64,000 bases of DNA from Sporomusa acidovorans (GTDB lineage Bacteria > Bacillota > Negativicutes > Sporomusales > Sporomusaceae). Shown one piece after another: positions 51,737 through 60,647 of this stretch. Positions within the stretch are counted from its first letter, which is position 1. Each line of letters opens with the position of its first letter. The position numbers and the translations under genes are program-made. Location of the stretch: the NCBI RefSeq assembly GCF_900101845.1, contig NZ_FNAM01000002.1, forward strand, positions 1-64,000, written 5' to 3'. The notes under the pieces are model-generated. The model was not told the origin of the DNA and did no database searches. It saw only the letters and a program-made list of their open reading frames with translations.

Positions 51737-53114
51737 ACTGCTCATTCAACAGCAAGATTCCTTTTTTTATTTCAGCTTCCGCCAAATGCCCATACCCAAG
51801 CAATAACTTGTTCAAATGGGCTCCTTTTTGAATACTGTGAACATCAACCGGGGTAATATAAATCCCCTGTTTTTTACAGTGCCTTACAAAGTTCTGATCA
51901 AAGTTCATGCCAGGAAACTCTAATACAAGATGCAGGCCTGCCGCGTCTCCCCACACGTACCAGCTTTTATTTACAAGTTCTTTTAAGGATTGAAGCAGCG
52001 CCTGCCGGCGCTGCCCATAGAGTTGCCGCATTTGCCGCACATGCCGGTCAAGTCTGCGGGTACGCAGGAATTCAGCAAGAGCAGCTTGTTCAAACAGGGG
52101 ATTTTGAACATCCGCGTATGTCCGCAGATACCGCCAGCGAAGATGTAACTGCCGTGGCAGAATTACATAGCCAATGCGCAGCGCGGGAAATAGAATTTTG
52201 CTGAAGGTGCCCACATAGATAACCCGTTCCGGAGCCATGGAATAGAGCGGAGCAATCGTTGGACCAATATAACGAAATTCGCTGTCATAGTCATCTTCAA
52301 TTATGTACATATCATTGTTTAGCGCATACCGTAGTAATTCCACCCGGCGGCTGGCGGGAAGAATCCCCCCAAGGGGAAACTGGTGGGAAGGGGTTACATA
52401 GGCTGCGCATAAGCCATTCCCTTCAGTAAGACCCTTGGTCTGAAGCCCCTGCCTGTCAACCATAACCGGCCGAATTCTGAATCCTTTTCCCTGAAAAACC
52501 CGCAGCATACCGCTATGGCAGGGATCTTCAACCAGTATCTCCCGCCCGCGGCCGTACAGTAACTCTGCCAGTAGATGCAGCGCCTGCGTAGCTCCGGCGG
52601 TAATGAAGATATCCTGCGGACAGACGGTGATCCCCCGGCTTCTAAACAGCCATGCCGCAATTTCCTCACGCAGTGCCTTTAAGCCGTCAGGTCCCGTATA
52701 ACCCCATTGCTCGTACAGGGCATCTTCCGCCGATTTACGCAGCAATCGCAGCCACAAATGTCTGGGAAACCGCCGTAAATCCGGTTGGCCTGTCCGGAAG
52801 TTAGCTGTATATTCATTGACAGAACGCATTTTTTCCACGGAGTGTCCGGCTGCCGGCAGATTACCGAGATACAGCCCGTCAGCTACCCGGGTTGCCGAAC
52901 CCTGCCGGCTCACAGTATAGCCCTCGGCCGCTAACATTTCATAGGCTTCATAAACAGTATTGCGGGAAACGGCTAGCTGTTTTGCCAGTTCACGGGTTGA
53001 TGGCAATACTTCACCTGACCGGAGATGCCCTTCAGTCATTTGTTTACGTAAGCATTGATAAATCTGGCGGGACAAAGAAACCTCTCCCTGGCGCTGTAGT
53101 TCTATTCCCAGCAT
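51729..53114 (-). CDS. MocR/PdxR-type GntR regulator with aminotransferase domain
   Basis: 461 residues from ATG 53114 (GGAGG 5 bases upstream). N-terminal GntR winged helix (LSRQIYQCLRKQMTEGHLRSGEVLPSTRELAKQLAVSRNTVYEAYEMLAAEGYTVSRQGSATRVA), then a fold-type I aminotransferase-like domain with SNP-like PLP pocket and the PLP-lysine segment VGTFSKILFPALRIGYVILP. MocR proteins sense PLP or amino compounds. It is divergent from an EamA exporter that it probably controls through the site at 53175-53206. Confidence 0.92.
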   Translation of the reverse strand: MLGIELQRQGEVSLSRQIYQCLRKQMTEGHLRSGEVLPSTRELAKQLAVSRNTVYEAYEMLAAEGYTVSRQGSATRVADGLYLGNLPAAGHSVEKMRSVNEYTANFRTGQPDLRRFPRHLWLRLLRKSAEDALYEQWGYTGPDGLKALREEIAAWLFRSRGITVCPQDIFITAGATQALHLLAELLYGRGREILVEDPCHSGMLRVFQGKGFRIRPVMVDRQGLQTKGLTEGNGLCAAYVTPSHQFPLGGILPASRRVELLRYALNNDMYIIEDDYDSEFRYIGPTIAPLYSMAPERVIYVGTFSKILFPALRIGYVILPRQLHLRWRYLRTYADVQNPLFEQAALAEFLRTRRLDRHVRQMRQLYGQRRQALLQSLKELVNKSWYVWGDAAGLHLVLEFPGMNFDQNFVRHCKKQGIYITPVDVHSIQKGAHLNKLLLGYGHLAEAEIKKGILLLNEQLK

Positions 53115-53174
53115 AAAAGCCTCCAATTGGCCCAATAAAAATAACAAGAAACTGGTTCTACTACCGGGCCACCG

Positions 53175-53206
53175 TATTTGTTACCATTATATCATAGTTA
53201 CAAATA
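53175..53206. promoter_or_regulatory. Inverted repeat in the MocR/EamA divergent promoter
   Basis: TATTTGTTAC and GTTACAAATA (9 of 10 complementary) around a 12-base AT core, midway between the two start codons. Likely operator for the MocR regulator. Confidence 0.55.
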
Positions 53207-53234
53207 CTGAAAATTTATTTTGGAGCTGAGGACC

Positions 53235-54182
53235 ATGAACCAGTATGGAGGCCATATATTCTTAATGGGAGCCTTTGCCTTGGCCGGTACGTCCGTAGTG
53301 GCCGGCCGGTTAGTCACAACAACATTGGGAACCTTTACAATAGCAGCAGCCAGTTTGTTTTTTGCCTTGCTGGGATTACTGCCTGTCTGTGGCCGGACAC
53401 TTGCCATAACCTTTCGGAGAATGTCCAAGGGCGACTGGCTGCGCCTAATGATGCAAGCCTTATTTGGCATCTTTTTATTCAGGATGTTTTTATTGCAAGG
53501 CCTGCTGCGAACCAGTGCCGGCGAAGCAGGGATACTAACCGGTACAACCCCGGCAGTTACGGTAGTGCTTGCCCGATTACTGTTAAAAGAACCGATCGAC
53601 AAACTGCGTTTTTGCGGCCTGGTCAGCACGGTTACAGGCATATTGCTCATCCAAGGATTATTTTCTTCCACCCTCCGCTTCTCTGGAGAACATTTTATTG
53701 GCAATGTCCTGGTACTGTGCGCAGCCGTATGCGAGTCATTCTTCAATGTAATATCCCGCATGGGCACTATCAAAGCCTCCTTACGGCAAGCGGCGGAACT
53801 AAATCCTATCGACCAAACTACGCTTGTCGTCTTGATTGCTTTATTGCTCTGTCTTGGTCCCGCATTATATGAACGGCCTGCTGCCGCATTACAGACACTG
53901 GGAATCACCGGCTGGTTGGCCTTAATCTGGTACGGTCTGTTCGTCACTGCGTTGGCTTTTATTCTTTGGTATGCCGGCATCAACCGCTGTGATGCTTCAC
54001 TGGCAGCAGCCTTTTCCGGCATGATGCCGTTCACTGCCTTACTTTTGTCTATCCTGATACTGCAGGAAGAGCCCGGCTGGCAGCAATGGCTGGGCGGATT
54101 TATGATTGTGTCCGGCATGATACTGACCGGCCTGAACCCGGCCAATAGCAAACAAACGTGCAACCATCTACAAGCTAATTAG
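53235..54182 (+). CDS. EamA/DMT-family exporter
   Basis: 315 residues from ATG 53235. Two EamA repeats with ten helices: FALAGTSVVAGRLV..., GLLRTSAGEAGILTGTTPAVTVVLARLLLKEPIDKLRFCGLVSTVTGILLI and SGMMPFTALLLSILILQEEPGWQQWLGGFMIVSGMILT. Such proteins export amino acids or metabolites; pairing with a divergent MocR gene is common. Confidence 0.9.
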   Translation: MNQYGGHIFLMGAFALAGTSVVAGRLVTTTLGTFTIAAASLFFALLGLLPVCGRTLAITFRRMSKGDWLRLMMQALFGIFLFRMFLLQGLLRTSAGEAGILTGTTPAVTVVLARLLLKEPIDKLRFCGLVSTVTGILLIQGLFSSTLRFSGEHFIGNVLVLCAAVCESFFNVISRMGTIKASLRQAAELNPIDQTTLVVLIALLLCLGPALYERPAAALQTLGITGWLALIWYGLFVTALAFILWYAGINRCDASLAAAFSGMMPFTALLLSILILQEEPGWQQWLGGFMIVSGMILTGLNPANSKQTCNHLQAN

Positions 54183-54261
54183 CAAATAAACGGTGTAGAT
54201 CAAGGGGCTGTCTCAAAGGAAATTGAATGGTTCCTAAGTTTTTTGGAAAAGCTGGTCATGT

Positions 54262-55029
54262 TCAAGGCAAATTAGAAGATGTTTCAACCGGAAAGCTTGT
54301 TGTTGAAACCACCAATTCTTCCGCCATTTTTTTAAAACCTATACGGTTAGCCAATCTTAATGAATTATTATTCAATAGATCAACCCAATAAATAGGCAAT
54401 ACATTATTTTGGAAACACCATCTTGCAGCTTCCGAAACTACCAATTTACCATATCCTAGATTTCTATATTCCGGTACAGTATTAACAACAATATTACCGC
54501 CACTAAAATCAATATTTGATATCTCTGCCCAGGACAATATTCTATTTTCATAAATATATACAAAAACTCGTCCTTTATGTACAAGTTCTTCTATTATATT
54601 CCATTTGTTCTCTTTATAGGTTTTACTGTTAGCTTTATTCCCTGAATTCAAAAAGATATTTTTATCATCCTTTGTTAATTGTCTAACTTGATTAGATTGC
54701 AAAAATTTCAAGTCATTATCTACTGCTAATCTGGCCATTTTTCTAATGCTATAATTAGCAAATTTATCTTTGAAAAAATCATCTATTTTCTTTATAAGTC
54801 CTTCATTTATCCTTTGGTATTTTTCTGTATCAATATACGCTTTAAATTCTTTATACAAATGAGGCGCTATTGAAAAAATCAATTTTTTTCTGTTAACAAT
54901 AATAAGATGTTGAAAAAAATATCTAGCTAAAGGTTTGTTTCTTTGATCGCACGCATAAATTTTATGATATCCATTTGAGGTATTAACTCCTAAATATTTA
55001 TTGTAATAGCAAAAAAACTCTTTGGTCAA
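54262..55029 (-). CDS. GNAT acetyltransferase with extended N-terminus (exporter-linked remnant)
   Basis: 255 residues, TTG 55029 eight bases after GGAG. Residues about 150-240 carry the GNAT core (FVYIYENRILSWAEISNIDFSGGNIVVNTVPEYRNLGYGKLVVSEAARWCFQNNVLPIYWVDLLNNNSLRLANRIGF; R-N-L-G-Y-G loop). The N-terminal 140 residues are AT-rich, lysine-rich and unrecognised. Base composition is far more AT-rich than the flanking genes. It directly follows the remnant of an ABC exporter gene, suggesting an acquired, partly deleted cluster. Confidence 0.75.
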   Translation of the reverse strand: MTKEFFCYYNKYLGVNTSNGYHKIYACDQRNKPLARYFFQHLIIVNRKKLIFSIAPHLYKEFKAYIDTEKYQRINEGLIKKIDDFFKDKFANYSIRKMARLAVDNDLKFLQSNQVRQLTKDDKNIFLNSGNKANSKTYKENKWNIIEELVHKGRVFVYIYENRILSWAEISNIDFSGGNIVVNTVPEYRNLGYGKLVVSEAARWCFQNNVLPIYWVDLLNNNSLRLANRIGFKKMAEELVVSTTSFPVETSSNLP

Positions 55030-55056
55030 ATGATCATCTCCTATTCAAATCTATCG

Positions 55057-55226
55057 TTAATAATTTAAGCTCCTATTATAAAGAGCCGCATATACGTTAT
55101 TTTTAGTTAACAATTCCTTATGAGTCCCCTGCTCAACTACTTTCCCGTCTTTCAACACAAATATTATATCGCATTTTTCTATAGCATTTAATCTATGTGC
55201 TATCATAACGGAAATTACATTTTGGG
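55057..55226 (-). pseudogene. Remnant of an ABC transporter ATPase, C-terminal end
   Basis: Minus strand codons give NVISVMIAHRLNAIEKCDII, FVLKDGKVVEQGTHKELLT and ALYNRSLNY before a stop: the H-loop (AHRL) and the D-loop-distal C-terminus of an ABC exporter (peptide/lipid flippase type). The frame ends abruptly near 55226, so Walker motifs and membrane part are gone. It lies 27 bases upstream of the GNAT gene. Confidence 0.8.
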
Positions 55227-55452
55227 GCAATTTGCAACCAATAAAGATTTACCGGCAGGGTGTTAGTAAGTTACTATATACAACGTGCTAAAGAATTTTG
55301 CAGGCGGGTGGTGTGTTGGCAAAAGCGGAAGTCAAACGTCAGTGGTGGAGCGTTGTCAATACATCACCCGCCTGTGCCTGCAAACTTCTTAAATGCGGAA
55401 TATATAGTACCTTGGCAGATGAAACTCTTTATTGGATTTCCTATAAATTGCT
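55227..55452. other. Non-coding stretch with a long inverted repeat
   Basis: GCAGGCGGGTGGTG (55301-55314) and CATCACCCGCCTG (55369-55381) are nearly complementary over about 12 bases and are 55 bases apart; a secondary TGCAGGC/GCCTGCA match extends it. It could fold as a structured RNA or be an insertion-element end. No supported gene. Confidence 0.4.
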
Positions 55453-55488
55453 CAAAACGCCGGCCTCGATAACGAGACCGGCGTTTTG
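55453..55488 (-). terminator. Terminator hairpin downstream of nrfA
   Basis: CAAAACGCCGGCCTCG and CGAGACCGGCGTTTTG arms (one mismatch) with ATAA loop, 38 bases after the nrfA stop. Confidence 0.75.
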
Positions 55489-55498
55489 GCTAATACAG

Positions 55499-55521
55499 TA
55501 AAGTAGACTTAGCTTCCAGAT
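55499..55521. repeat. Dispersed repeat fragment
   Basis: TAAAGTAGACTTAGCTTC followed by CAGAT matches 42903-42925 (one extra C). Only one arm of the palindrome is present, just behind the nrfA stop. Confidence 0.5.
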
Positions 55522-55525
55522 AAAA

Positions 55526-56815
55526 CTATAGACTATTGATTGCGGCAGCCCGGTTGGCGGCGTCAATTGCCTGACGCGCCATCTCATTAGCTTGAGCGGC
55601 CGTATTGAGACTTTGGTCAGGATTATGGAAGCCCATGCTGTTTTCAGCGGCGACAAAATCCCAGTACCATTGTGCTTTGCGCACCAGTTCCCTGGCATTC
55701 GCCAGTTCTTCCTGATTGGCATTAGGTACCTCGGAAGCTTTTTTGATAGCCTCATGGGCGCGGGTCACATTTTGACCGGCAGTATGCAAGACCTCAAAGG
55801 TATAGTCCTGCGTGGTCTTGACTTGATCCATCAGCCAGTCGCTGCCTTGCGTATGGCAAGTGCCGCACGCCGCATCCAGGTTTTTGAGTGGGCTGGTCAT
55901 TACGTGCGAACTGTATTTCTGGCCGTCCTGGCGCATATAAGGCATATGGCAGTCGGCACAGGCTACGCCGGCTTTGCCGTGTGTGCCGGTTGACCAGGTT
56001 TCGAAATCGGGATGCTGTGCTTTCAGCATCGCCGCTTTGGAATCGGGATGCTGCCAGTCCTGAACAAACCCACCAGGTTTATCGGCATAATAGGCGTACA
56101 TATCACCAGCCTTCATGCCTTTATCCCAGGGGAATACTACGCGAATTGTGTTAGGCTCAAAAAAGTATTCGGCATGGCATTGGCCGCAGACATAGCTTCT
56201 CATGTCCTGGCGGCTCGCCTTGGTTACATTAATGCCTTTGCGCTCCATTGCCTCGATGAATGCCGGGTTGATAACCCGTAAATTCATGGTTTCAGGATCA
56301 TGGCAATTGGCGCAGCTAATCGAGCCGTGGGACGGCACCTGATCCGCCAGTTGCGCAAAAGGCATCTTGGCATAGCCCCAGCCTGATTCCTGATAAAATT
56401 TTTCCAGGTAAGGAGTCTTACAGGTTATGCAGGCTCCCGGCGATTTGGGTCCAATCCGTTTGGTTTCTTTAATATCCTCCATAGCGTAGACATGTCCTCG
56501 ATCCTCGGTATAGTCCACACTAAAAGGATTACCTTTAAAATTAGTTTTAATTTCTGGCATCATATCGGATTTCTGGACTTTCATACTACCGCCATAGCCT
56601 GTCGGCGATGGCTCCATAATGGAGTTTTTCATATAACTTTCATACTGCAATGGATAATATTTCCCCCATACCGCCGGATCATATTCCCCTGCCGGAATTT
56701 TTGCTATTTTGACGGTAGATGCGGGCTTGGCAATGCCAATCCTGGTGATAACAAAGCCAAAGAAAATTAGCAGCACACCTAGCAAAGCAATCAACAATTT
56801 CTGTGATTTATTCAA
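55526..56815 (-). CDS. nrfA: Cytochrome c nitrite reductase, catalytic subunit NrfA
   Basis: 429 residues. N-terminal signal anchor (LLIALLGVLLIFFGFVI). Five heme sites: CITCK (129-133, the Lys-ligated catalytic heme) and four CxxCH (CANCH, CGQCH, CADCH, CGTCH). The active-site region around MRSYVCGQCHAEYFFEP and STGTHGKAGVACADCHMPY is intact. It reduces nitrite to ammonium outside the cytoplasmic membrane. TTG 56815 start with GGAGGG upstream, overlapping the nrfH stop by 8 bases. Near relatives: single-domain NrfA of Gram-positives and deltaproteobacteria. Confidence 0.96.
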   Translation of the reverse strand: MNKSQKLLIALLGVLLIFFGFVITRIGIAKPASTVKIAKIPAGEYDPAVWGKYYPLQYESYMKNSIMEPSPTGYGGSMKVQKSDMMPEIKTNFKGNPFSVDYTEDRGHVYAMEDIKETKRIGPKSPGACITCKTPYLEKFYQESGWGYAKMPFAQLADQVPSHGSISCANCHDPETMNLRVINPAFIEAMERKGINVTKASRQDMRSYVCGQCHAEYFFEPNTIRVVFPWDKGMKAGDMYAYYADKPGGFVQDWQHPDSKAAMLKAQHPDFETWSTGTHGKAGVACADCHMPYMRQDGQKYSSHVMTSPLKNLDAACGTCHTQGSDWLMDQVKTTQDYTFEVLHTAGQNVTRAHEAIKKASEVPNANQEELANARELVRKAQWYWDFVAAENSMGFHNPDQSLNTAAQANEMARQAIDAANRAAAINSL

Positions 56816-57281
56816 CCTTTATCCCTCCTTTGCTTTTGTTCATGCCATGGACCAAACCGCGATGGCACTGGGTGCAATCCTGCCCACCGGCCCCCATGCC
56901 GGTTTTTTCAACCGTAGACTGGTGACAGCGCAGGCAGTTATCTGCTATATAGCTTTTTCCCTTTGTTGATACCTGGATTGTTGCCGGATAATCTCTCAGT
57001 ACTTCATGATAAACATCATTCATGCCGGTCTGGGTCTTAGCGGCCAATTTTACCACGATATTGTCATTCGGCAGATGACATTCAGCGCATTCAATCTGTT
57101 TGTGGTTTGACGCCTGCCAGGACGTATACGCCTGTTCCATGGAATGGCAGCTTCCACAAAACTGGGGGGTTTCGGCATAAGCATAACCAAAAACTCCAAA
57201 CAAAATCCCCGCCACTGTGACAGCGCAACCAATAGCCATCAGCTTTAGCGCGTTACGGTTCAAGTACTGACTGGTATCCAA
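56808..57281 (-). CDS. nrfH: Cytochrome c nitrite reductase small subunit NrfH
   Basis: About 157 residues; TTG 57281 is placed 7 bases after GGAGG, whereas the ATG at 57311 has the ribosome site inside its coding region. One N-terminal membrane helix (LMAIGCAVTVAGILFGVFGYAY) and four hemes (CGSCH, CAECH, CLRCH, CTQCH). NapC/NirT-type quinol dehydrogenase that anchors NrfA and passes electrons from menaquinol. Confidence 0.94.
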   Translation of the reverse strand: MDTSQYLNRNALKLMAIGCAVTVAGILFGVFGYAYAETPQFCGSCHSMEQAYTSWQASNHKQIECAECHLPNDNIVVKLAAKTQTGMNDVYHEVLRDYPATIQVSTKGKSYIADNCLRCHQSTVEKTGMGAGGQDCTQCHRGLVHGMNKSKGGIKVE

Positions 57282-57406
57282 CAATATCCCTCCTCTCCTC
57301 TTTTTGGTCATAATGATAAGTCCCGGCAGAAGGACATTGACCCCATGACAGTGTCGCAGCGCTTATTCAAAATAGCGCATACTAACTTTTTCTTAATTTC
57401 TAAGCG

Positions 57407-58390
57407 TCATCGCCCACAGCTGCACCACGGCTCCTCTGCTAAATAATTGCCGTCCGAGTAATAATACGCTCTGGCCCGGCAGCCGCCGCAAACGTCATCG
57501 TAGCCGCAGCGGCTGCAGCCGCCTGTCAGCGGTTCATACCGGAATTTATGAAAAAGCGGACTTTCTTGCCATAGCAAATGAAAGGCTTTGTGCCGCACAT
57601 TCCCCGCTTTTAGCGGCAAATACGGGCAAGGCTGTACATCGCCGTTGGGCAATATCACACAATAGGCTGTTCCGGCCAGGCAGCCTTTGGAAAACCGCAT
57701 TGGAATCTTTTTTTGCTTGGCAATCCGCATGAATTGCGGTGCACAAGTCGGCTTAATCTCGATAGGGACCTCAGCCTGTTTAGCAAGGATGCGTTCCAAT
57801 AACGCCTCATAGTCAGCCGTCTTAAGGGTAGTCGCTTCGATATCCTTACCGCGTCCGGCAGGCACCAGAAAAAATATATGATGGGCCATCGCCCCCAGCT
57901 CAACGGCAAAATCGGTAAGAACAGTAATTTCGTCCCGGTTACGGCTGGTAACGGTCGTATGAATCTGAAAAGGCAGCCCGGCGGCACGGCAGGCCGCCAT
58001 GCCTTGTAAGGTTTTATCCCAGGCGCCGTCGGCACCGCGAAACCTGTCATGCTGAGCCTTATCCTTACTGTCCAGGCTGATGCCGGCGCAGGCCAGACCG
58101 GCTTCCTTTAACTTACCGGCCACCTTAGGAGTGATCAGAATACCGTTAGTCCCCAGTACCGGCCGCATTCCTAAGCTGCGGGCGAAACTGATTAATTGAT
58201 AAATGTCAGGCCTGAGCAATGGCTCACCGCCACTGAAAATCATAATTTTAAACCCGGCCTTCGCTATTTCCCAGAGAAGTTTTTTGCCTTCAGCGGTATC
58301 CAGTTCGTCATTGCGTTTCATGCCGGCATCACGGTAGCAGTGAATACAATTAATGTTGCAGGCCTGCGTCGTATTCCAGGAGATAATCAT
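57407..58390 (-). CDS. Radical SAM heme-biosynthesis protein (NirJ2/AhbC-AhbD type)
   Basis: 327 residues from ATG 58390 (GGAGGGGAG upstream). Radical SAM motif CNINCIHC with the MIISWNTT start, HCYRDAG, IMIFSGGEPLLRPDI and PCAPQFMRIA-type central strings (here KPTCAPQFMRIAKQ), and a C-terminal SPASM-like Cys cluster (CSRCGYDDVCGGCRARAYYYSDGNYLAEEPWC). This matches NirJ2/Ahb enzymes that modify siroheme- or coproheme-type precursors in the alternative heme pathway. Its position between ccmF and nrfH suggests heme supply for the five- and four-heme cytochromes. Whether it is AhbC or AhbD is not resolved. Confidence 0.88.
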   Translation of the reverse strand: MIISWNTTQACNINCIHCYRDAGMKRNDELDTAEGKKLLWEIAKAGFKIMIFSGGEPLLRPDIYQLISFARSLGMRPVLGTNGILITPKVAGKLKEAGLACAGISLDSKDKAQHDRFRGADGAWDKTLQGMAACRAAGLPFQIHTTVTSRNRDEITVLTDFAVELGAMAHHIFFLVPAGRGKDIEATTLKTADYEALLERILAKQAEVPIEIKPTCAPQFMRIAKQKKIPMRFSKGCLAGTAYCVILPNGDVQPCPYLPLKAGNVRHKAFHLLWQESPLFHKFRYEPLTGGCSRCGYDDVCGGCRARAYYYSDGNYLAEEPWCSCGR

Positions 58391-58475
58391 TGCCTTGCTC
58401 CCCTCCAGTCTGCTAAATAACAGGCAGCAATGCCAGAAACGGTAGCGGTACCACAAAGTAGTTTCGTGCAGCCAA

Positions 58476-60647
58476 TCATGTGAATTTCCCCCTTTTTTCT
58501 ATATGATTAACACCCGCCCATATCGTGCCGACCGTAATAAAAACAGTTCCCAGCCAAACAAGGTTAATGAGCGGCTTGCGGCTGATTTCCACATCGATCC
58601 GCGGCTGCTCCGGCGGCGCGGTTAAATCCTTTATACCAACCGTTGCCGTTCCGTCTTTCATGCTTACCGCGGTAAGGCGGAGTTCGTATTGCCCGAATAC
58701 TTTAAAAGGTGCCGGTATCATTTGCCCGTTGCGTGATAGTAATTCAGGCCTGGCTTCTTCCGTATTGCCGTCCTTAGTAACCGCCAGCAGCGCATAGACG
58801 CGAACGTCGCCACCGGTACCGTTGCCGCTCATGCCGTAGCGGATGAACTTGACCGTCAAACCGGCCTCCTGCTTTTGTTCTTCTTTATGCAAGGTCATTT
58901 CCTTAGAAGAAATTTCCTCCTGCTGCATAGCTGGCGCTAAGTAAATATCGGCAGCCGCCATACGGTAGATTCCGGGTTCCCGGGCGGCCGGGCGGCCTTC
59001 CTTGTTCAGCTTGGTATACGGCTCTAAAACCGTATTGGCTTCCCCGGCCAAGGAAAAGCTCTGGTAAAATCCTTGCCCTTCAGGATCTAACCGTGTTCCC
59101 GTATAGGTAAAGTTGGTTCCAAAAACCTCCTGGCTTTCTCCCTGTTGGAAACTTACATAAACAGATTGGCTCGCCAGTGACGAAAAGAGAATGCCGATCA
59201 GCGTAATCGCCAGGCCAATATGAGTCAGTCCGGCACCATGGCTCATTTTCTTATTTCTTACTGCTACTATACTGACGACAACAATTGCCGCAGCCAGGCC
59301 GACCGTCACCAGGGCAATTAGCTGACGGATTCCGCCCGCAGCCGCAAGCCCCACGGCGATAACGGCAATTCCCGCGATCCACCGGTAACGGGCAAATAAC
59401 CGGCTGCTGTCTTCGCCCCAGCCGACTAACGAGCCAACCGCCAGCAGCAAGACCAAAGCGGCGGTGAGCGGCAGCGTCGTTGTATTGTAAAAAGCGGTGC
59501 TGACATTTTGCGGATTGCCCAGCAGCATGCCCACAAGCGGGGTCGACATGCCGACAAGTACGATAATTCCTAATGCCGTAAAGATAATAGCCGTGGCTGC
59601 CAGAAAGAATTCCCGGCTTTTAACAGCCGGATACAACTCTCCCTCAGGCAGGCTGGGCCAGCGAATAATCAGGATACTCAGAGCGCTTACCGCCGTAAGC
59701 AGCACAAAACTGGCCAATATTCCGCCTACCCCTTCATCACTATAGGAATGAACTGAAAAATCGCTTAACATGCCGCTGCGTGTAAGGAAGGTGCCATACA
59801 TCACCAGCACAAACGTAAACAGCGCGGCAAAACCGGCCGGTTTGACAGCGGCTAACCTGACACGCGCCAATAATAACAGGTGAACCATCGCGCCGGTAGC
59901 CAGCCAGGGAACCAGGGAAGAATTTTCAACCGGATCCCAGCCCCAGTAACCGCCCCAACCCAGCACTTTATAGGCCCAGAAACCGCCCAAAAATATACCG
60001 GCCCCTAAAGCCGCCCAGGCAAACAGCGCCCAGGGCAGCGCCTGGCTAACCCAGTTTTTATGGCGTCCTGTCATAATACCGTCAATAGCGCAGGCAAAAG
60101 GCACAGCCAGTCCCGCATAGCCAAGAAACAGCACCGGCGGATGAACCACCATCCAGGGGTCCTGCAATAGCGGATTAAGGCCAAATCCGTCCGCCCGGGG
60201 CTCTGCCAGCATCATAAACGGGCTTTTAACCAGCAAAATGGACAGCAGCATGATTTGTATGCCGGCATATACCGCCATGGCGCAAGGCTGTTTTTTTCTG
60301 GCTAACACCAAACCGAAACCGACATGGAACAGCGCCCATAACAAAAAAGACCCTTCCTGTCCGGCCCAAAAGGCCGACAGCTTATAAATCAGGCTAAGGT
60401 CTCGCGAAGAGTAGCCGAATACGTAAGCAAACTGAAATTGATCGTTTACAATAATATAAAACAGATACAAGGCTGTAATCACGATAAACAAAGCGGACAA
60501 CCGATAGTAAAACAGCCCCTTGTCCCGGCTACCTGATAACCGCGGTGCTGAGCGGCGGGTCGAGGAGGCCATATGGGCGTTCAAATAACAAAACGTCGCA
60601 ATGCCTGTTGTCACCAAAGCCATAAATATTGCGGCATAGCCAATCAT
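58476..60647 (-). CDS. ccmF: Cytochrome c-type biogenesis protein CcmF
   Basis: 723 residues from ATG 60647, overlapping the ccmE stop (ATGA). Many membrane helices, WWD heme-handling motif (WGGYWGWDPVENSSLVPWL) at about 235-255 and FWAGQEGSFLLWAL. A soluble C-terminal region of about 200 residues (SVYVSFQQGESQEVFGTNFTYTG...). It ligates heme from CcmE to apocytochromes (system I). Confidence 0.95.
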   Translation of the reverse strand: MIGYAAIFMALVTTGIATFCYLNAHMASSTRRSAPRLSGSRDKGLFYYRLSALFIVITALYLFYIIVNDQFQFAYVFGYSSRDLSLIYKLSAFWAGQEGSFLLWALFHVGFGLVLARKKQPCAMAVYAGIQIMLLSILLVKSPFMMLAEPRADGFGLNPLLQDPWMVVHPPVLFLGYAGLAVPFACAIDGIMTGRHKNWVSQALPWALFAWAALGAGIFLGGFWAYKVLGWGGYWGWDPVENSSLVPWLATGAMVHLLLLARVRLAAVKPAGFAALFTFVLVMYGTFLTRSGMLSDFSVHSYSDEGVGGILASFVLLTAVSALSILIIRWPSLPEGELYPAVKSREFFLAATAIIFTALGIIVLVGMSTPLVGMLLGNPQNVSTAFYNTTTLPLTAALVLLLAVGSLVGWGEDSSRLFARYRWIAGIAVIAVGLAAAGGIRQLIALVTVGLAAAIVVVSIVAVRNKKMSHGAGLTHIGLAITLIGILFSSLASQSVYVSFQQGESQEVFGTNFTYTGTRLDPEGQGFYQSFSLAGEANTVLEPYTKLNKEGRPAAREPGIYRMAAADIYLAPAMQQEEISSKEMTLHKEEQKQEAGLTVKFIRYGMSGNGTGGDVRVYALLAVTKDGNTEEARPELLSRNGQMIPAPFKVFGQYELRLTAVSMKDGTATVGIKDLTAPPEQPRIDVEISRKPLINLVWLGTVFITVGTIWAGVNHIEKRGKFT

